A stretch of 64,000 bases of DNA from Methylobacterium radiotolerans JCM 2831. Lineage in GTDB: Bacteria; Pseudomonadota; Alphaproteobacteria; Rhizobiales; Beijerinckiaceae. This document shows positions 43,462 through 52,552 of the stretch, one piece after another. The DNA is taken from positions 4,820,001 to 4,884,000 of the forward strand of contig NC_010505.1 of NCBI RefSeq assembly GCF_000019725.1, written 5' to 3'. Numbering within the stretch: position 1 is the stretch's first letter; the number at the start of each line of letters is the position of its first letter. The notes beneath the pieces were generated by a model. That model worked only from the letters and a program-made list of their open reading frames with translations. It made no database searches and was not told where the DNA came from. A program made the translations under genes and the position numbers.

Positions 43462-44408
43462 GCCCGCCCCAGCGCGTCGACGAAGCGGGTGTCGATGAAC
43501 CCCGGCTCGGGCAGCCGCTTGATCTGCTTGAGGGCGAGCATGTGCTGCGCGTAGGCGTCGGCCTGTCGGACCTCGTTCGGCCCGAGGCGCCAGGTCAGCT
43601 CGACGTTCGGGGCCGAGAGCTCGAGCGCCTCGCGCTTCTGCCCGAGCTTCGCCACTGCCATGGCGATCATCGCGTCGCGGTCGCCGGCCGCGAAGTCCGT
43701 CGCCTTGCGGTGGATCTCCAGCATGGTCCGGACGAGGTCGGGGCGCTCGGCGACCGTGTCGCGGTGGGCGCCGAACACCATGTTCAGCGCGCCCATCTCG
43801 GTGCCGTAGGGGTACTCGACGAGCTGGCCGACGCCCGAGGCGAGGCTGACGCCGGGGCCCGGCTCGGCGCCGACATAGGCGTCGACGTCGCCGCGGGCGA
43901 GGGCGATGTGCATCTCCGAGAAGGAGACGCGCACGGGGGTGATGTCCTTCACCGAGAGGCCCTCCATGCGCATCCGCTCTAGGACGAAGACCTCCTGGGT
44001 GCTGCCGGGCCAGATCGCGACGCGCTTGCCGCGCAGGTCCTTGATGGCGCGGATATCGGAGCCCTTCTTGGCGATCACCGCCATCCCGCGGTTGCAGGTG
44101 GAGGCGATGACCACGAGCGGCTCGCCGGCGGCCGCGCCCAGCGTCGCGGCGGCGATGCCGAACGTGCCGAAATCCACCGACTTGGTGACCACCGCATTCT
44201 TGCATTCGGTGGGACTCTCGAAGGGCACGACCTCGACCTTCACGCCCGCGGGGGTGAAGCGCTCGTAGAAGCTCGGCGCGATCGAGTGGATCAGCTTGAG
44301 CGAGCCCATCCGGATCGTGATGGGGGCGCCCTGGGCGCGGGCCCGGGCCAGGGGGCCGAGGGCGAGGCCGGCCCCGAGACCGGCCAGGAGGGTGCGGCGG
44401 CGGATCAT
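43458..44408 (-). CDS. ABC importer substrate-binding protein (NMT1/SsuA-like, Tat-exported)
   Basis: A 316-residue periplasmic binding protein. The N-terminus has a twin-arginine motif (RRRTLLAG) and a hydrophobic core ending ARAQG. The mature protein has the NMT1-like pattern: GSLKLIHSIAPSFYERF, DFGTFGIAAATLGAAAGEPL, ISTCNRGMAVIAKKG-like strand, then LRGKRVAIWPGSTQE and LARGDVDAYVGAEPG. Such proteins bind sulfonates, nitrate, pyrimidine precursors, ureides or similar. The operon with PuuE-like and AtzF genes points to a nitrogen-rich small molecule. GGAG precedes the ATG; the LysR gene diverges 117 bp away. Confidence 0.9.
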   Translation of the reverse strand: MIRRRTLLAGLGAGLALGPLARARAQGAPITIRMGSLKLIHSIAPSFYERFTPAGVKVEVVPFESPTECKNAVVTKSVDFGTFGIAAATLGAAAGEPLVVIASTCNRGMAVIAKKGSDIRAIKDLRGKRVAIWPGSTQEVFVLERMRMEGLSVKDITPVRVSFSEMHIALARGDVDAYVGAEPGPGVSLASGVGQLVEYPYGTEMGALNMVFGAHRDTVAERPDLVRTMLEIHRKATDFAAGDRDAMIAMAVAKLGQKREALELSAPNVELTWRLGPNEVRQADAYAQHMLALKQIKRLPEPGFIDTRFVDALGRA

Positions 44409-44487
44409 CGAACGGCTCCTGCAGGGTCCCGATGTGCCGACGCTACGGGCACCACCTGTTGCGAGGAAGTGCTATTTTCTGAGCGTG

Positions 44488-44508
44488 CCGTTGCCTCGCG
44501 GGCAACGG
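44488..44508. promoter_or_regulatory. Perfect inverted repeat, candidate LysR operator
   Basis: CCGTTGCC-tcgcg-GGCAACGG, an 8-bp perfect inverted repeat with a 5-nt centre, lies 17 bp before the LysR GTG start in the 117-bp divergent region. The placement suits an autoregulatory LysR-type site, and it could also form a hairpin in the lysR leader. A related half-site (CTGTTGCGAG, about 44457) lies 30 bp further toward the importer operon. Confidence 0.5.
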
Positions 44509-44525
44509 TCGGGCAGGGTGCGGGC

Positions 44526-45422
44526 GTGAAGCACCTGCGCACCGTCACTTACGTCGCCGAGGTCGCCCGCGCCGGCTCGATCCGGCGCGCCGCGGAGCGC
44601 TTGAACCTCACGCCCTCGGCCCTGACCCGGCAGATCCAGGATCTCGAGTACGAGCTCGGCACGCCGATCTTCGAGCGCCTGCCGCAGGGGATGCGGCTCA
44701 ACGCGGCCGGCGAGCTCTTCGCCCGGCACATCCGCGACCAGGCGGCCGATCTCGACCGGGTCCGCTCGCAGATCGCCGACCTGTCGGGCGTGCGGCGGGG
44801 GCATGTGGCGCTCGCCTGCAGCCAGGCCTTCGTCACCCAGGTGGTGCCCGAGGAGGTCGAGGCCTACCGCGCCCGGTTTCCGCAGGTCGGCTTCACCGTG
44901 CAGGTCCGCGACCACGCCCAGGCGGTCACCGCCCTGGCGGCTTTCGAGGCCGACCTCGCCCTGATCCTGCAGCCGCCGCCCTCGGCGGAGCTGCACCCGC
45001 TCTATGCCGGCCACCAGACCCTGTGCGCGCTGATGCGCCGGGGCCACGCGCTGGCGGCGGAACGCGGGCCCGTGCGCCTGCGCGACTGCCTCGCGCACGC
45101 CCTCGCGCTGCCCGACCGGTCGCTCGCCATCCGCCACCACATCGAGCACGCGCTGGCCCGGCGGGGCGTCGAGCTGCGGCCCGTGGTGGAGTCGGGCTCG
45201 CTTGAGTTCCTGCGCAACCTCACCCTGCGGGAGGACGTGGTCAGCCTGCAGGTACCCAGCGGCATCCCGGAGGACCCGCGCCTCCACAGCCGGCCGATCG
45301 ACACCCGCGATCTCACCCCGATGACGCTGGTCCTGGCGCAGCTGCGCGGGCGCTCGCTCTCGGTGGCCGCCGCCAAGTTCGCCGACCAGCTCGTCGTCCG
45401 GCTCAACCGGGAAGGGACCTGA
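44526..45422 (+). CDS. LysR-family transcriptional regulator
   Basis: A 298-residue regulator. The N-terminal winged helix (about 1-60) reads LRTVTYVAEVARAGSIRRAA, then LNLTPSALTRQIQDLE and LGTPIFERLPQGMRLNAAGE. The effector domain (about 90-290) has VALACSQAFVTQVVP and ADLALILQPPPSAEL. The GTG at 44526 matches the family start; the frame is open upstream to 44286 inside the divergent importer gene. Divergent orientation makes the ABC importer, PuuE-like and AtzF genes the expected targets. The effector is unknown, perhaps the imported compound. Confidence 0.93.
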   Translation: MKHLRTVTYVAEVARAGSIRRAAERLNLTPSALTRQIQDLEYELGTPIFERLPQGMRLNAAGELFARHIRDQAADLDRVRSQIADLSGVRRGHVALACSQAFVTQVVPEEVEAYRARFPQVGFTVQVRDHAQAVTALAAFEADLALILQPPPSAELHPLYAGHQTLCALMRRGHALAAERGPVRLRDCLAHALALPDRSLAIRHHIEHALARRGVELRPVVESGSLEFLRNLTLREDVVSLQVPSGIPEDPRLHSRPIDTRDLTPMTLVLAQLRGRSLSVAAAKFADQLVVRLNREGT

Positions 45423-45450
45423 ACGGGAAGGGGCCTGACCGTCGCCCCGC

Positions 45451-47028
45451 TCAGGCGGGCAGGCCGGCAAGGGCCAGCGCCTCGGCGTATCGCTGCCCCA
45501 GCGCGGCGACCGGGAAGGGGATCCGCGCCAGGAAGCCCGAGACCGTCAGTTCGGGCTCGATCTCCAGGAGCTCGGCGACCGCCTGCCGGGCGCGCTCCGG
45601 CTGGCCGAGCCCGACATGGGCCACGGCGAGCGCCCGCAGGGCGACGGCGAAGCGCCGGTTCTGCGCCAGCGCCCGCTCGGCCCACCGGATCGCCTTGGGA
45701 TAGTCGGCCTCGCTCACCGCCGCGACCGCCATCACGCCCGACATCAGCCAGCCGCGCGGATCCCGCGGGTTGAGCTGCAGCGCCCGCTCGACCATGGCGC
45801 GTCCCGCCTCGGCGCGGCCGCACATGGTCTCGATCCAGCCCGCGAGGGTGAGCGCCAGGGCGGAGTTCGGGTTGACGAGCAGCGCGCGGCCGAACAGGTC
45901 GCGCGCCCGCTCCCGCCCGGTCTCCGACATGTTCCAGACCGCGAAGGCCGCCATCCACAGCACCTGCGCGTCCCCGGGCGCGCGCTCGACCGCGCCCCAG
46001 GCCAGCCGCACGGCCGCCGCGCGCTCAGCCTCGCCCTGCGCGATCCAGCCCTGGAAGTGGCACTGCGCCCGGCAATAGGCCGCCGCGGCCATCGCCGGTG
46101 CGTAGCCCGGGTCGAGCGCCAGGGCCTCGTCCAGGTGATCGAGCGCGGCCGCCATGCCGGCGGCGGTGAAGTCGGCGAGCCGGGCGTTGGCCCGGAGCAG
46201 CCGGTCGTAGGCATCCGGATGGGCGGGCGCGTCGCGGCCGAGCCGGCGGATCTCCGCCAGTTGGAGGGTCGGCTCGATCGCGGCGGCGGCGCGCGCGGCG
46301 ACCCGCTCCTGCAGGGCGAAGACGTCGTCGAGACCGCCGTCGAAGCTGTCGGCCCAGAGATGGGCGCCGGTCCCGGCATCGACCAGCTGGCCGGTGATGC
46401 GCAGGCGCGAGCCGCCGCGGCGCACGCTGCCCGCGACCACGTAGCCGACGCCGAGCTCCTGCCCGACCCGGCGCACGTCGATCGCCGCGCCCCGGTAGGT
46501 GAAGGTCGAGTTGCGCGCGATCACGAACAGGCCGCTGACGCGGGACAGCGCCGTGATGATCTCCTCGGTCATCCCGTCGGCGAAGTAGTCCTGCTCCGGA
46601 TCCGCGCTCATGTTGGTGAAGGGCAGGACCGCCACCGCGGGCAAGCGCGGCCCGGCGCGCCACGTGACGCCCGGCTCCGCCGCGTCTTCCGGAGCGATCC
46701 CGGGCGAGACCTCCGATGCGGCCTCCCGCACGGCGCCGACGAAGCGCACGCCCTTGCGCGGGAGGGTCCGGATCCAGCGCTGCCCGGTTCCCGTGTCGCC
46801 GATCGCCGTCCGGGCCGCGTTGATCCGGCTGCCGAGTGTCGCCTCGGAGACGATGCGCCCGTTCCAGACCGCCTCCAGCAGGTCGTCGCGGCTGACCACC
46901 CGGTCGCGCCGCTCGATGAGCACGCGCAGGAGGTCGAAGACCTGCGGCTCGACGGCGATCTCCGCGCCGTCCCGGCTCAGCTCGCGCCGGGCGGAATCGA
47001 GGGTGAAGGGTCCGAACCGGTAGATCAC
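45451..47028 (-). CDS. Winged-helix (OmpR/CadC-type) regulator with TolB-like and TPR domains
   Basis: A 525-residue regulator. Residues 1-95 form a C-terminal-type winged helix placed at the N-terminus, as in CadC (IYRFGPFTLDSARRELSRDG, VFDLLRVLIERRDRVVSRDDLL, RWIRTLPRKGVRFVG). Residues about 125-260 look like the TolB/FlgO-type domain common in adenylate-cyclase-like regulators (AVLPFTNMSADPEQDYFADG, ITALSRVSGLFVIARNS). Residues about 285-520 are TPR-like repeats (AALDHLDEALALDPGYAPA, ARDLFGRALLVNPNSALAL, ARAMVERALQLNPRDPRGW). No cyclase domain and no membrane helix are seen. It diverges from the epoxide-hydrolase-like gene, its probable target, across 203 bp. Confidence 0.85.
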   Translation of the reverse strand: MIYRFGPFTLDSARRELSRDGAEIAVEPQVFDLLRVLIERRDRVVSRDDLLEAVWNGRIVSEATLGSRINAARTAIGDTGTGQRWIRTLPRKGVRFVGAVREAASEVSPGIAPEDAAEPGVTWRAGPRLPAVAVLPFTNMSADPEQDYFADGMTEEIITALSRVSGLFVIARNSTFTYRGAAIDVRRVGQELGVGYVVAGSVRRGGSRLRITGQLVDAGTGAHLWADSFDGGLDDVFALQERVAARAAAAIEPTLQLAEIRRLGRDAPAHPDAYDRLLRANARLADFTAAGMAAALDHLDEALALDPGYAPAMAAAAYCRAQCHFQGWIAQGEAERAAAVRLAWGAVERAPGDAQVLWMAAFAVWNMSETGRERARDLFGRALLVNPNSALALTLAGWIETMCGRAEAGRAMVERALQLNPRDPRGWLMSGVMAVAAVSEADYPKAIRWAERALAQNRRFAVALRALAVAHVGLGQPERARQAVAELLEIEPELTVSGFLARIPFPVAALGQRYAEALALAGLPA

Positions 47029-47231
47029 GGGGCGTTCCTGGGCGGGGCTATGTCCGCGTTCCGCGCCCTGCTCACCGAACCGGTCTCCGCGGCGGAGGGC
47101 GCTCTAGCACGGGCCCGGGCGGGCATAAATCATGGGCCTCTGAAGGTGTCCTCAAGGCCCTCTCAAAGCGCGGTGTCGAACATCGGGATAGGTTTCGCTC
47201 CATCGAAGACTTTCCGACGAGGGAGCCGTCC

Positions 47232-48281
47232 ATGGCCCGCGAGACCGATCCCGACACATCCGCCTGGAGCCGCCGCCGCCTCCTGAAGAGCGCGGTAGCC
47301 ACCGCCGCCCTCGCCGAACTCGGCGTCGGCGGGACCGCGCGGGCGCAGGGTGCCCCGGCCCCCGGCGCCCCGGTCCCCGGCGTCATGCCGGGCGTCCTGA
47401 AGCAGGTCGAGGCCGGCGTGCTCGACGTCGGCTACGTCGAGGCCGGTCCCGCCGACGGGCCGGCGGTCATCCTGCTTCACGGCTGGCCCTACGACATCCA
47501 CGCCTTCGCGGAGGTCGTGCCGATCCTCGCGGCGGCCGGGCACCGGGTGATCGTGCCGTACCTGCGTGGCTACGGCACCACCCGCTTCCTGGCATCGGAC
47601 ACGGTCCGGAACGGCGAGCAGGCGGCACTCGCGGTGGACGTCATCGCCCTGATGGACGCCCTGAAGATCCCCCAGGCCATCCTGGGCGGCTTCGACTGGG
47701 GCGCGCGGACGGCCGACATCGTCGCGGCGCTGTGGCCGGAGCGGTGCCGGGCGCTGGTGGCGGTCAGCGGCTACCTGATCGGCAACCAGGAGGCCGGCAA
47801 GAAGCCGCTCCCGCCGCGGGCCGAGCTGTCCTGGTGGTACCAGTTCTACTTCGCCACCAGCCGGGGGCGGGCCGGCTACGAGGCCTACCGCGCCGACTTC
47901 GCCAGGCTGATCTGGCAGACCGCCTCGCCGCGCTGGCGCTTCGACGACGCCACCTTCGCGCGGAGCGCCCCGGCCCTCGACAACCCGGATCACGTCAGCA
48001 TCGTCATCCACAATTACCGCTGGCGGATGGGCCTCGCCGAAGGCGAGCGCCAGTACGACGCGCTGGAGCGCCGCCTCGCTGAGGCGCCCACGATCGGCGT
48101 GCCGGCCATCACCCTGGAGGGCGACGCGAACGGCGCCCCGCATCCGGACCCCGCCAGCTACGCGGCCAAGTTTACCGGGCGCTACGCGCACCGGCTGATC
48201 ACCGGCGGGATCGGCCACAACCTGCCGCAGGAGGCCCCGCGCGCCTTCGCGCAGGCCGTGATCGACGCGGCCGCGGCCTGA
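47232..48281 (+). CDS. Tat-exported epoxide-hydrolase-like alpha/beta hydrolase
   Basis: A 349-residue hydrolase. A twin-arginine signal ([18 protein letters not shown]) precedes a Pro/Ala linker. The HGWP oxyanion motif (His83) and the nucleophile elbow [10 protein letters not shown] (Asp155) identify the epoxide hydrolase/haloalkane dehalogenase group, which uses an Asp rather than a Ser nucleophile. The catalytic His is likely in [12 protein letters not shown] near the C-terminus. The relatives are usually cytoplasmic, so Tat export is notable, though several exported members are known. The cytochrome P460 gene follows 65 bp later on the same strand. Substrate unknown. Confidence 0.87.
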   Translation: MARETDPDTSAWSRRRLLKSAVATAALAELGVGGTARAQGAPAPGAPVPGVMPGVLKQVEAGVLDVGYVEAGPADGPAVILLHGWPYDIHAFAEVVPILAAAGHRVIVPYLRGYGTTRFLASDTVRNGEQAALAVDVIALMDALKIPQAILGGFDWGARTADIVAALWPERCRALVAVSGYLIGNQEAGKKPLPPRAELSWWYQFYFATSRGRAGYEAYRADFARLIWQTASPRWRFDDATFARSAPALDNPDHVSIVIHNYRWRMGLAEGERQYDALERRLAEAPTIGVPAITLEGDANGAPHPDPASYAAKFTGRYAHRLITGGIGHNLPQEAPRAFAQAVIDAAAA

Positions 48282-48346
48282 CCGCGCCGGCGCGGCCGGG
48301 TCATCCCCGGAAACACGACCATCCCGAGACGATGACGGAGGTTGCC

Positions 48347-48874
48347 ATGCGGTTCCTGGCTGTCGCGCTGCCGGCCCTGCTCGCTGCCGGCCTGCTCTCT
48401 GCAGGCCCATTCTTCGCCGGCTCCGCGGTGCGCGCCGTGGAGGCGGGGACCGTCCCGGCGGCCTCGCCGATCTACGGCGTCACCGTCCCGGACGGGTACC
48501 GCGACTGGCAGCTCGTCGGCGTCGCGCAGGAGACCGGGGCCCTCGACGAGCTGCGCGCGGTCGTCGGCAACGCGCGGGCGCTCGACGCCTACCGGTCCGG
48601 CACCCTGCCGTTCCCGGACGGGACGGTGCTGGTGAAGCGCGCCTGGACACGGGTGCCGTCGGCGGAGTTCGCCCCGGCCTTCGTGCCCGGCGGCGCCACG
48701 ACGATCCAGGTCATGGTGAAGGATTCGCGGCGCTACGCGGCGACGGGCGGCTGGGGGTTCGGGCGCTTCGTCGACGGCAAGCCCGCGGACGCGGCCCAGC
48801 ACGAGACCTGCTTCGCCTGCCACAGCGCGAATGTCCGGGACCACGACTACGTGTTCACGCGGCTCGCGCCCTGA
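48347..48874 (+). CDS. Cytochrome P460-family c-type haem protein
   Basis: A 175-residue periplasmic protein. A signal peptide ([18 protein letters not shown]) is followed by [44 protein letters not shown] and GFGRFVDG, the usual P460 fold pattern, and a single CFACH haem-attachment motif (Cys155, Cys158, His159) near the C-terminus. In the family, members oxidise hydroxylamine or have unknown redox roles. The ATG at 48347 has GGAGG 5 bp upstream and is preferred to the ATG at 48332. Whether it works with the hydrolase upstream or is independent is unclear. Confidence 0.85.
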   Translation: MRFLAVALPALLAAGLLSAGPFFAGSAVRAVEAGTVPAASPIYGVTVPDGYRDWQLVGVAQETGALDELRAVVGNARALDAYRSGTLPFPDGTVLVKRAWTRVPSAEFAPAFVPGGATTIQVMVKDSRRYAATGGWGFGRFVDGKPADAAQHETCFACHSANVRDHDYVFTRLAP

Positions 48875-49057
48875 CGCGGGCTGCCCGGACGGCCGCGGCG
48901 CCCTGTCAGCGCGCCGCTTCCCTCAACTTCCGCTCGATGCCGCGCCTTGCGTCTCCCGTCAGCCGGCGCCTACACCTTTGCCGGCTCAAGCTCGGCCCGG
49001 ACCGGGCGGGACATGACGGCGCCGGCCCGAGGCACGGCCCCGCAGGGAGGATAGCGC

Positions 49058-50080
49058 GTGACGATCGCCCGATACGGCGCAGCCCTGGCGCTGCTCTGCG
49101 GCTTCGGTTTCCCGTCGCCCCTCAGGGCCGACGAGTGCCCCAACCGCGGCCAGCTCGACGACGCCTACTGCGACGCCAACAAGGACCTCGTCGCCGACGT
49201 CCCGGCCAAGACCCGCGACCCGAGCGTGATCGTCTTCGCCTACACGCCGGTGGAGGATCCCGCGGTCTACGAGAACTCGTTCAAGCCGTTCACGACCTAC
49301 CTGAGCCAGTGCACGGGCAAGCGCGTCGTCTACTACCCGGTCCAGTCGAACTCGGCCGAGATCGAGGCGATGCGCTCGGGTCGGCTCACGGTGGCGGGCT
49401 TCTCGACCGGCCCGCTCGGCTTCGCGGTGAACATGGCCGGCGCGGTGCCGTTCGCCGCCAAGGGCACCGAGAAGGGCGCCGAGGGCTACAACCTGATCGT
49501 GGTGGTGAAGGCGAGCAGCCCGTACAAGACGCTGGCCGACCTCAAGGGCAAGCGCGTGGCCCACACGGCGCCGTCGTCGAATTCCGGCAACCTCGCGCCC
49601 AAGGCGCTGTTTCCCGAGCAGGGGCTGAAGCCCGGCGAGGACTACAAGCTCATCTACTCGGGCGGCCACGACAAGTCGGCGCTGGGCGTCGGCACCGGCG
49701 ACTACGACGCCGCCCCGGTGGCCTCGGACGTGTTCTACCGGATGGTCGCCCGCGGCACGATCAAGGGCGACGATTACCGGGTGATCTACACGAGCGAGAA
49801 GTTCCCGACCTCGGGCTTCGCCTACGCCCACGATCTCAAGCCGGAACTCGCCGAGAAGCTGAAGCAGTGCTTCTACGATTTCCGCTTCCCGCCCGACATG
49901 GTGAAGGATTTCGAGGGCGACGACCGGTTCGCGCCGATCACCTACCTCAAGGACTGGGCGATCGTCCGCAAGGTCGCGGAGGAATCGGGCACGCCGTACA
50001 ACAAGGCCGCCTACGAGCGCGAGGCCGCCCGCGAGGCCGAGGCCGCCCGCAAGAAGGCCGCGGGCGCGCCCAAGCCGTGA
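49058..50080 (+). CDS. phnD: Phosphonate-type ABC importer substrate-binding protein
   Basis: A 340-residue periplasmic binding protein. A Sec signal ends near PSPLRAD. PhnD-like motifs follow: [25 protein letters not shown] start, [40 protein letters not shown] and [13 protein letters not shown]. The SSNSGN loop is the usual anion/phosphonate-binding region. The C-terminus carries an Ala/Glu/Arg-rich tail. The GTG start at 49058 is preceded by GGGAGG. It heads a four-gene operon with 4-bp overlaps. Phosphonate, phosphite or phosphate ester as ligand cannot be separated by eye; no C-P lyase genes are present in the window. Confidence 0.9.
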   Translation: MTIARYGAALALLCGFGFPSPLRADECPNRGQLDDAYCDANKDLVADVPAKTRDPSVIVFAYTPVEDPAVYENSFKPFTTYLSQCTGKRVVYYPVQSNSAEIEAMRSGRLTVAGFSTGPLGFAVNMAGAVPFAAKGTEKGAEGYNLIVVVKASSPYKTLADLKGKRVAHTAPSSNSGNLAPKALFPEQGLKPGEDYKLIYSGGHDKSALGVGTGDYDAAPVASDVFYRMVARGTIKGDDYRVIYTSEKFPTSGFAYAHDLKPELAEKLKQCFYDFRFPPDMVKDFEGDDRFAPITYLKDWAIVRKVAEESGTPYNKAAYEREAAREAEAARKKAAGAPKP

Positions 50081-50922
50081 TTCAGGCCGTGACGCAGGCC
50101 GTGACGGCGGGGAGCGCGGCGCGCGCGGTGGCGGCCGGACCTGAGGGTGATCCCCGGGCGGAGGATCCGCGCGCGCTGGTGATCCGCGGGCTGACCAAGG
50201 CGTACCGGGCCGGGCAGCCGGTCCTGAAGGGCATCGACCTCGTGGTGCCCGGCACCGGGCTCACGGCGATCATCGGGCCGTCCGGCACCGGCAAGAGCAC
50301 CCTGATCCGCTGCATCAACCGCCTGGTCCAGCCGACCTCGGGGGAGATCCTGTTCCGCGGCGAGGACCTCGCCCGGCTCTCCGGCCCCGCCCTGCGCCGG
50401 GCGCGGCGCCGGATCGGGATGGTGTTCCAGGAGTACAACCTGGTCGAGCGCCTCTCGGTGATGGAGAACCTGCTCTGCGGCCGCCTCGGCTACGTGCCGG
50501 CGTGGCGCGCGTGGCTGCGGCGCTTCCCCGAGGCGGACATCGCCCGCGCCTTCGACCTCCTCGACGCGGTCGGCCTGTCGGGTTTCGCCACCCGCCGGGC
50601 CGACGCCCTGTCGGGCGGGCAGCGCCAGCGCGTCGGCATCGCCCGGGCGATCATGCAGGAGCCCGAGATCGTGCTCGCCGACGAGCCGACCTCGTCCCTC
50701 GACCCGAAGAGCTCCGTGGAGATCATGGAGATCCTGTCCCGGCTCGCGGCCGAGCGCGGCGTGCCGGTGGTGGTCAACATCCACAACGTGGCGCTCGCCC
50801 AGCGCTTCGCCGCGCGGATCGTCGGCATGTCGGGCGGGCACGTGGTCTATGACGGGCCGCCGGACCGGCTGAGCGAGGCCGACCTGCGCGGCATCTACGG
50901 CGGCGAGAACTGGCTCGAATGA
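50077..50922 (+). CDS. phnC: Phosphonate-type ABC importer ATPase
   Basis: A 281-residue ATP-binding subunit. Walker A is [16 protein letters not shown], the Q loop is [19 protein letters not shown] (characteristic of PhnC), the signature is [15 protein letters not shown] and Walker B is [12 protein letters not shown]. An N-terminal extension of about 35 Ala/Pro-rich residues precedes the core, following from the GTG at 50077 that overlaps the phnD stop (GTGA). A start nearer the core is possible but no alternative has a better ribosome site. Confidence 0.92.
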   Translation: MIQAVTQAVTAGSAARAVAAGPEGDPRAEDPRALVIRGLTKAYRAGQPVLKGIDLVVPGTGLTAIIGPSGTGKSTLIRCINRLVQPTSGEILFRGEDLARLSGPALRRARRRIGMVFQEYNLVERLSVMENLLCGRLGYVPAWRAWLRRFPEADIARAFDLLDAVGLSGFATRRADALSGGQRQRVGIARAIMQEPEIVLADEPTSSLDPKSSVEIMEILSRLAAERGVPVVVNIHNVALAQRFAARIVGMSGGHVVYDGPPDRLSEADLRGIYGGENWLE

Positions 50923-51728
50923 GCACGCCCGCCCGCCCGGCCTCCCCGGACGCTTCCCCCGACCGCGTCGCGTTCCGGCCCAACTGGACCGCCCGCGCCG
51001 GCTGGGCGCTCCTCGCCGTCTACGCGGTCTACGCGGCGACCCAGCTCGGCTTCTCCCCCGAGCGCTTCGCCGGCGGCCTCGCCCACGGGCGGCAATTCCT
51101 GGCGCGGATGTTCCCGCCGAACTTCTCCCGCTGGGAGCTGATCCAGTCGGGGATCGTCGAGAGCCTGCAGATCGCCGTGATCGCCACGGTGGCCGGCATC
51201 GCGGTCGCCCTGCCGATCGGCTTCCTGGCGGCCCGCAACCTGATGCCGCCCTGGGTGACGTGGCCGACCCGCGTCCTGATCGCGCTCTGCCGGTCGTTCC
51301 ACCCGATCATCGTGGCGATCCTGTTCGTGAAGGCGATCGGCTTCGGGGCGCTCGCCGGCGTCATGGCGCTGATCGTCGCCTCGGTGGGCTTCATCGCCAA
51401 GCTGTTCGCCGAGGCGATCGAGGAGATCTCCCTGAAGCAGGTCGAGGCCGTGCGGGCGACCGGCGCCGGCTTCCTGTCGACCCTGATCATGGGCGTGCAG
51501 CCGCAGGTGCTGCCGCGCTTCATCGGCTTCGCCACCTACCAGCTCGATTCCAACCTGCGGAACTCGACCATGGTCGGCATCGTCGGCGGCGGCGGCATCG
51601 GCGCGACGCTGTTCACCGCCTACCAGCGCTTCGACTTCGACGTGGTGCTGGCGATCCTGATCGTCATCGTCGCCCTGATCATGGTGGCCGAGATCGTCTC
51701 CGGCTGGGCCCGCAAGGTGTTCCAGTGA
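50919..51728 (+). CDS. phnE: Phosphonate-type ABC importer permease, first copy
   Basis: A 269-residue inner-membrane permease. About six helices are visible, with the EAA-type coupling region [22 protein letters not shown] and the PhnE-typical [23 protein letters not shown] overlaps the phnC stop by 4 bp (ATGA). Two PhnE-type genes in tandem are common in phosphonate importers, where they likely form a heterodimer. Confidence 0.92.
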   Translation: MSTPARPASPDASPDRVAFRPNWTARAGWALLAVYAVYAATQLGFSPERFAGGLAHGRQFLARMFPPNFSRWELIQSGIVESLQIAVIATVAGIAVALPIGFLAARNLMPPWVTWPTRVLIALCRSFHPIIVAILFVKAIGFGALAGVMALIVASVGFIAKLFAEAIEEISLKQVEAVRATGAGFLSTLIMGVQPQVLPRFIGFATYQLDSNLRNSTMVGIVGGGGIGATLFTAYQRFDFDVVLAILIVIVALIMVAEIVSGWARKVFQ

Positions 51729-52540
51729 GCGTCGCCCTCGCGCCCGCTTCCGCCGGCCCGCGCCGCTGGCAGCGCTTCCCCCTGTGGAAGCGGCTGGCGC
51801 GGCTCGCCTTCACGCTCTGCGCGGTGGCGGCCTTCGTGGCGAGCCTGCGCACCATCGAGGTGATCCCTGAATTCCTCTACGACGCCCCCGACCAGCTGGC
51901 CGACCTGTTCGGCCGGATGTGGCCGATGGATGCCGGCTATGTCGGCCCGACGCTGCGGGCGCTGGTGGAGACGCTCCACATCGCGACGCTCGGCACCCTG
52001 ATCGCCATCGCGATCGCGGTGCCGATCGGGCTGATGGCGGCCCGCAACGTCGCGCCCAACCGCGCGCTGAACCTGTTCGCCAAGTTCGTGTTCGTGACCT
52101 CGCGCTCGGTGAACTCCCTGGTCTGGGCGCTGCTGTTCGTGGCGGTGTTCGGCCCGGGGCCGCTGGCCGGGACCCTCGCGATCGCGCTCCGCTCCGTCGG
52201 CTTCACCGGCAAGCTGTTCGCCGAGGCGCTGGAGGAGGCCGATCGCGGCTCGATCGAGGCCCTGCAGGCCGCGGGCGCCGGCCGGATGTCGACGCTGCTG
52301 CTCGGCTACTGGCCGCAGGTGAAGCCGGCCTTCTGGTCGATCGCGCTGTTCCGCTGGGACATCAATATCCGCGAATCCGCCGTGCTCGGGCTGGTCGGCG
52401 CGGGCGGCATCGGCGTCGCGCTCGATACCGCCCTGAACCTGCTCTACTGGGACCAGGTCGCCGTGGTGCTCGCCGCGATCTTCGGCGTCGTCATCCTGGC
52501 CGAGATCGTCGTGACGGCTCTGCGCGCCCGGACGCTCTGA
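51725..52540 (+). CDS. phnE: Phosphonate-type ABC importer permease, second copy
   Basis: A 271-residue permease similar to the preceding one: coupling region LFAEALEEADRGSIEALQAA, then WDINIRESAVLGLVGAGGIG. The GTG at 51725 overlaps the previous stop by 4 bp (GTGA), which fixes the start. The gene ends 12 bp from the converging M20 amidohydrolase, leaving no room for an obvious terminator. Confidence 0.92.
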   Translation: MSVALAPASAGPRRWQRFPLWKRLARLAFTLCAVAAFVASLRTIEVIPEFLYDAPDQLADLFGRMWPMDAGYVGPTLRALVETLHIATLGTLIAIAIAVPIGLMAARNVAPNRALNLFAKFVFVTSRSVNSLVWALLFVAVFGPGPLAGTLAIALRSVGFTGKLFAEALEEADRGSIEALQAAGAGRMSTLLLGYWPQVKPAFWSIALFRWDINIRESAVLGLVGAGGIGVALDTALNLLYWDQVAVVLAAIFGVVILAEIVVTALRARTL

Positions 52541-52552
52541 GACGGGGGCCCG

